From assembly GCA_902474785.1 (NCBI GenBank), contig CABRXB010000015.1:1-11216 (forward strand): 11,216 bases of DNA, written 5' to 3'. Positions 8,289 to 11,216 of the stretch are shown here, piece after piece. Source of the stretch: an uncultured Eubacteriales bacterium (GTDB lineage: Bacteria > Bacillota > Clostridia > Oscillospirales > Feifaniaceae). Numbering within the stretch: position 1 is the stretch's first letter; each line of letters opens with the position of its first letter. Made by a program: the position numbers and the translations under genes. Below the pieces are notes generated by a model. The model did no database searches. It worked only from the letters and a program-made list of their open reading frames with translations, and was not told the origin of the DNA.

Positions 8289-9143
8289 ATGCAATCCAAC
8301 GAAAAGGCAAACTATATCATCGGCATCGACATTGGGGGCACCATTACAAAAATCGCCGGCATCGGGGGCGACGGGTCGCTGCACTGCCTTCAGGTGCGCG
8401 CCACCGATCCGCTAGCCTCGCTCTACGGTGCCTTTGGAAAATTTCTCTCGCAAAACGGGGTGCAGCTCCACCAGGTGCAGCACATCATGGTCACCGGCGT
8501 GGGCTCCTCTGCGCTGCGAGAACCCATCTATGGCATCTCCACGAGCGTGGTGGATGAGTTCTACTGTACCGGGCGCGGCGGCCTCTACCTCACCGATTTG
8601 GAAGAGGGCATCATTGTCAGCATGGGCACGGGCACCGCTTTTGTCTATGCCACCTCCGAGAAGATTGAGCATCTGGGCGGCACGGGGATCGGCGGCGGCA
8701 CGCTGGTCGGGCTTTCCAACGCCGTGCTCAATGTGCGCGACATCAAAAATCTCGTCAAACTGGCGCAAAAGGGAGATCTGCGCAAGGTGGACTTGTCCAT
8801 TGGGGATATCACGACCAACGCCGTCTCCAACCTGCCCTTTGATGCGACGGCCTCCAACTTTGGCAAGCTCAGCGAGCTGGCCACGCCTGAGGACATCGCC
8901 CTGGGGCTTCTCAATCTGGTCTATCAGACGATTGGGATGCTGGCGGTGTTCGCCAGTCGCGGCAACGGCGACAAAGAAGTTGTGCTGACCGGCAATTTGG
9001 CCGACGTTCCCGAGTGCGGCCCCATTTTTGAAGCGCTGTCCAACATGTTCGAAGTCAAATTTCATCTGCCTGAACAGGCGCAGTTTGCCACGGCCATTGG
9101 CGCGGCGCTCTCCTATGGAAAACAGCCCGCAACTCAAATCTAG
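8289..9143 (+). CDS. coaW: Type II pantothenate kinase (CoaW-like)
   Basis: Cytoplasmic ASKHA-fold kinase that would phosphorylate pantothenate, the first step of coenzyme A synthesis. At 284 residues it is slightly longer than the S. aureus CoaW (267). The phosphate-binding IGIDIGGTITK is at 11-21. VVDEF at 87-91 holds the likely catalytic Glu (E90). SMGTGTAF is at 111-118, GGTGIGGGT at 130-138, and a C-terminal VVLTGNL and AIGAALSYG complete the fold. I chose the ATG at 8289, with GGGAG (8273-8277) 11 nt before it, because the 27 residues that could be added upstream look unlike the family and would overlap the end of asnS. It follows asnS by 61 bp on the same strand and may be partly cotranscribed with it. 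Type II enzymes, unlike type I, are usually insensitive to CoA feedback (family knowledge). Confidence 0.9.
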   Translation: MQSNEKANYIIGIDIGGTITKIAGIGGDGSLHCLQVRATDPLASLYGAFGKFLSQNGVQLHQVQHIMVTGVGSSALREPIYGISTSVVDEFYCTGRGGLYLTDLEEGIIVSMGTGTAFVYATSEKIEHLGGTGIGGGTLVGLSNAVLNVRDIKNLVKLAQKGDLRKVDLSIGDITTNAVSNLPFDATASNFGKLSELATPEDIALGLLNLVYQTIGMLAVFASRGNGDKEVVLTGNLADVPECGPIFEALSNMFEVKFHLPEQAQFATAIGAALSYGKQPATQI

Positions 9144-9154
9144 GCTCAAAACAG

Positions 9155-9191
9155 CGACCCCTGCACCGCTTGTCGATGCAGGGGTCGGTTT
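9155..9191 (+). terminator. Terminator after coaW
   Basis: CGACCCCTGCA (9155-9165) and TGCAGGGGTCG (9177-9187) form a perfect 11-bp stem with an 11-nt loop, followed by GTTTCGGTTT. The T-tract is interrupted, so termination may be imperfect, but the position, 12 nt after the stop codon, fits a transcript end. Confidence 0.72.
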
Positions 9192-9700
9192 CGGTTTGTT
9201 CAATCAGAGGAAAAACGCTGGCGAATCGGTATTGCAGACTTGCCATGAAACGCAGGATAGAGCAACAACAGACCCATCAGCATAACCCCGGAATTTGCCA
9301 CAAAACAGATAAGCGGACAGATGCAGCCAACAGACACAAGGGGAGACATGCGCGAGAAACCGGGCGCATGCGCTGTGTTTGCTCAACAGAAGGGGCATGT
9401 CCTGGAACATACAAAGCTGCAGCGAAACGGGGCCATCTGTGCGACGGGCACAAAGTCGGGCCTTTGCGCCAAACGATTCGAGCATGCAGCTTGTTTCAGA
9501 GGCAAGCATATGGAAAACGCAGCAGAACGCACACAAATCAGAGCATGCAGGATTCACGAGGCTCTCGAACAAATTGCGTCGCAAGATCCAGTCTGTACAG
9601 ATCAAAAAATTTCAGCGACGCCCAATGCCCGAAAGATGCTCCAGCTCACATCACAGAAAGGCAATTTAGCAAAGTGTACTGGCTTGCGATGTTTTGCTGG
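9192..9700. other. Unassigned 500-bp stretch, T-poor and A-rich on the + strand
   Basis: No credible protein gene. From 9241 to 9720 I count by hand about 153 A and 79 T on the + strand, a strong imbalance that leaves few stop codons and so creates long empty frames in several registers. Short dyads include GCGCATGCGC (9364-9373), TGTGC/GCACA (9438-9452), GCTTG/CAAGC (9489-9507) and TCTGTACAGA (9592-9601). GACATGC (9345-9351) and GCATGTC (9395-9401) face each other. GAGCATGCAG occurs twice (9480 and 9541). A non-coding RNA, a decayed gene or plain spacer are all possible. Confidence 0.4.
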
Positions 9701-9716
9701 AAAAAGCCCCTCGGCT
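9701..9716 (-). terminator. Possible weak terminator after the DUF4364-like gene
   Basis: On the minus strand AGCC-GAGG-GGCT is followed by TTTT, 15 nt beyond the stop codon at 9731. The stem is only 4 bp, so this is a weak call supported mainly by its position. Confidence 0.35.
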
Positions 9717-9730
9717 GACTGAAAGCAGAA

Positions 9731-10312
9731 TTAAGCGTTGCCCACTTTTTTATTGTAGATGCTCAACAGGTGACCGAGATTTTGCATGACGTTGCTGTAA
9801 TAGGGCGTGGGGTCGTCGCGAAAGGCGTCGGACAGAGCTGCGGCCTGGTCGCGGTCGGGCATGAAGACGGTGGTGGAGAACATGAGCTGGTCTCCATCGT
9901 AGATCGAGAGGGTCAGCATGGCGGTGCCGTCCTCGTTCATCTGGATGGAGGAGCGAATGTCGTTGTCATAGCGCATTTTGGCGCGAAACTCAAGCACGGC
10001 GGCGTTGATGCGGCCGCGTGCAAAGGCGGGGACTTCGCGCTTGAACTGCTCGAGCGCATCATTTGCCAGAGAGGAGTTGACATAAAACTCCCCTTTTTGC
10101 GGGTGTTCCACCGAGAGAATGTGCTCGGTTTCCAGCAGCTCGGCGAGCGCCTCCCGATAGTCAAACCAGTTGGCCGAATCCGTCATCATGGTAATCATGT
10201 CGAGATCCTGTGGCCTTGCGTGGCCGCCGACAGAGCGCAGCACCGTCATGATAAAAAATTTCATGGTGCGCTTGTCGCGGATTTGCCCCACCTTGGACAT
10301 GTCGATTTTCAA
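9731..10312 (-). CDS. DUF4364-like winged-helix protein
   Basis: A soluble 193-residue protein that resembles the clostridial DUF4364 family, whose members look like winged-helix DNA-binding proteins of unknown target. Residues about 10-85 fit a winged-helix layout: a helix-rich part with FDYREALAELLETEHI near 50-65, then a short wing ending in EFYVNSSLA. Residues about 110-165 look like a beta-rich C-terminal domain. No signal peptide, membrane helix or metal motif is visible. I kept the TTG start because AAAGGGGT (10321-10328, minus strand) sits 8 nt before it, while the ATG at 10300 lies too far away. Its extended -10 is at 10352-10360. It diverges from the Fe-S protein gene. The family call is by memory of its overall pattern, not by a search. 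Confidence 0.68.
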   Translation of the reverse strand: MKIDMSKVGQIRDKRTMKFFIMTVLRSVGGHARPQDLDMITMMTDSANWFDYREALAELLETEHILSVEHPQKGEFYVNSSLANDALEQFKREVPAFARGRINAAVLEFRAKMRYDNDIRSSIQMNEDGTAMLTLSIYDGDQLMFSTTVFMPDRDQAAALSDAFRDDPTPYYSNVMQNLGHLLSIYNKKVGNA

Positions 10313-10320
10313 AGCAGATC

Positions 10321-10328
10321 ACCCCTTT
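10321..10328 (-). promoter_or_regulatory. Shine-Dalgarno supporting the TTG start at 10312
   Basis: On the minus strand this reads AAAGGGGT, 8 nt upstream of the TTG at 10312, which is ideal spacing. The next in-frame ATG (10300) would be 20 nt away, so the TTG is the likelier start. Confidence 0.65.
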
Positions 10329-10356
10329 GATGTAGTTGCTTCTTCTTGCCTATCAT
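10327..10356 (+). promoter_or_regulatory. Possible + strand promoter overlapping the divergent one
   Basis: TTGATG (10327-10332), an 18-bp spacer and TATCAT (10351-10356) form a plausible sigma-70-type promoter for the Fe-S protein gene. The heptamer TATCATA (10351-10357) would serve as the -10 on both strands, so the two promoters could not be occupied at once. Confidence 0.35.
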
Positions 10357-10360
10357 ACCA
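10352..10360 (-). promoter_or_regulatory. Extended -10 promoter for the DUF4364-like gene
   Basis: On the minus strand TGGTATGAT is an extended -10 (TGN plus TATGAT, 5 of 6). The -35 position 17 bp upstream reads TTTTCT and is weak, which extended -10 promoters tolerate. Transcription would start near 10345 with a leader of about 33 nt. Confidence 0.6.
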
Positions 10361-10416
10361 CATCTTGGGGTAAAAGAAAAGAACAAGACCGGGACAAAGA
10401 GGGAGAAAACCGAAAG

Positions 10417-11163
10417 TTGAAACATTTACCTGAAAGGGAGAGGATTTGCCTGACGAGTTTGGAATGCCAAAAGGCGATCAGGGCGTTGGCTCTGGAACTG
10501 GGTGCCGCGGATGTCGGCTTTTGCACGCTGCCGCAGGAGGCGGGTGAAATGACGGGTGCCGTCAGCATCGTGCTGCCGCTGTCGGACGCCGTCATCGAAG
10601 AGCTCGAAGAGGGCCCGACCCATATCTATTTTCACCACTATAGAACGGCGAACGCGCTGCTTGACCACATTGGAATGCGCGTGGGTCTGCTTCTTCAAAG
10701 GGAGGGATGGCGCTATCTTCCCGTTGCGGCCTCGCAGAGCGTCAATCTGCCCGGGGCGCCTTCTTTTTCGGGGCGCTTTTCCCACAAACAGGCGGCGGTT
10801 GCCGCAGGCCTTGGCGACATTGGGCAGAGCAATCTTTTTTTGCATCCAGTCCATGGCCCCAGGGTGCGCCTTGTCACGCTGCTCACAGACCTGCCAATGC
10901 CGCACCCCAAAAGCCGTCTTTCTCTTTGTACGGGATGCGGCGCGTGTCGTCGCGCCTGCCCGTCTGGAGCCATCCACGGCGTCGACTGGTCGCCCGGCGT
11001 ATCCAGGGAGATGATGTTTGACGCCAGGGCCTGTAGCGAGCACATGAAACGCGCCTATCAGCACATTGGTCGCGGCGCCGTATGCGGTCTTTGCATCAGG
11101 GCGTGTCCGGTGGGAAAACAGGGGAGAGGCTTTGGTGCGATTTTGGAAAAAGGAGATCTTTGA
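10417..11163 (+). CDS. Short QueG-like double [4Fe-4S] cluster protein
   Basis: About 248 residues from the TTG at 10417. The N-terminal part resembles epoxyqueuosine reductase (QueG). The C-terminal part has eight Cys in two sets, C171/C174/C177/C181 and C206 then C223/C226/C230, enough for two [4Fe-4S] clusters. A block RFSHKQAAVAAGLGDIGQSN aligns with the QueG region around AEKAGLGWTGKHSL. It is much shorter than QueG (about 350-380) because the C-terminal HEAT-type region is absent. The catalytic Asp of the QueG VDSAP block appears as Ala (PVAASQ). It is thus probably not a queuosine enzyme but a redox paralogue of unknown substrate. The start is uncertain: the TTG at 10417 has AAAGAGGGAG 11 nt upstream, and the TTG at 10459 or even CTG at 10450 follows GGGAGAGGA. 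The gene diverges from the DUF4364-like gene. Confidence 0.82.
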   Translation: MKHLPERERICLTSLECQKAIRALALELGAADVGFCTLPQEAGEMTGAVSIVLPLSDAVIEELEEGPTHIYFHHYRTANALLDHIGMRVGLLLQREGWRYLPVAASQSVNLPGAPSFSGRFSHKQAAVAAGLGDIGQSNLFLHPVHGPRVRLVTLLTDLPMPHPKSRLSLCTGCGACRRACPSGAIHGVDWSPGVSREMMFDARACSEHMKRAYQHIGRGAVCGLCIRACPVGKQGRGFGAILEKGDL

Positions 11164-11216
11164 GCGTTTTTTAAAGATGACCCTCAAAGCGCCTCTGAAG
11201 GAACAGGCTTTGAAGT
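11135..11216 (+). CDS. Probable start of a further gene, cut by the window edge
   Basis: A second + frame opens at the GTG at 11135 and stays open to the end (27 codons). GGGGAGAGG (11121-11129) is 5 nt before the GTG, a good ribosome site inside the end of the Fe-S gene. The two genes would overlap by 29 bp, as in translationally coupled operons. The peptide starts RFWKKEIFERFLKMTLK after the initiator and is basic and amphipathic; I do not recognise it. An ATG in the same frame at 11177 is an alternative start but lacks a nearby ribosome site. Confidence 0.45.
   Translation, partial: MRFWKKEIFERFLKMTLKAPLKEQALK

Noticed and set aside
9204..9605. Cys-rich 133-codon minus-strand frame
   Set aside because: No ribosome site, odd Cys/Ser/Leu mix and no recognisable domain; it most likely mirrors the skewed composition.
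9170..9718. Long + strand frames (9170-9718, and 9321-9722 in another register) as protein genes
   Set aside because: They overlap the coaW terminator or have badly spaced ribosome sites. Their content is low in hydrophobic residues and not protein-like, and their length is explained by the shortage of T and therefore of stop codons.

Overview
This 11.2 kb window is GC-rich, with purine-rich Shine-Dalgarno sites, frequent TTG/GTG starts and intrinsic terminators. It looks like chromosomal DNA of an anaerobic Firmicute, probably an Oscillospirales-type gut clostridium. That is inferred from the mix of a DUF4364-like protein, a type II pantothenate kinase, ammonia-dependent AsnA and a QueG-like Fe-S protein, not from any marker gene. 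No rRNA, tRNA, CRISPR array, phage gene or transposase was seen.

Bases 1-5370 form a metal-homeostasis block. A copper-type P1B ATPase with two HMA domains (copA-like) runs on + and meets, tail to tail with a 13-bp overlap, a small membrane-anchored rhodanese on -. The rhodanese diverges from a second P1B ATPase of the Zn/Cd/Pb class. This pump has no HMA domain; its first ~163 residues are a His/Cys-rich tail with repeated CGHDH units. The 130-bp divergent spacer carries an imperfect dyad next to an extended -10 promoter, a candidate metal-sensor operator. A strong terminator closes the block.

Bases 5370-9190 hold a 430-bp non-coding stretch with a large perfect inverted repeat, then a sigma-70-type promoter driving asnA and asnS, 16 bp apart. 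The pair makes asparagine and loads it on tRNA-Asn. A type II pantothenate kinase (coaW-like) follows after 61 bp and ends at a stem-loop terminator.

Bases 9190-9730 contain no credible gene. This stretch is strikingly poor in T and rich in A on the + strand and has several short dyads. Its role is unknown.

Bases 9731-11216 hold a DUF4364-like winged-helix protein on -, a divergent short QueG-like double [4Fe-4S] protein on +, and probably the first codons of another gene, overlapping the end of the Fe-S gene and running off the window. The two divergent genes may share overlapping promoter elements.

The best candidates for something unusual are the His/Cys-rich pump tail with its linked rhodanese, the two structured non-coding stretches, and the QueG-like protein that seems to lack the QueG catalytic aspartate. 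I did not find a convincing, wholly new multi-gene system.
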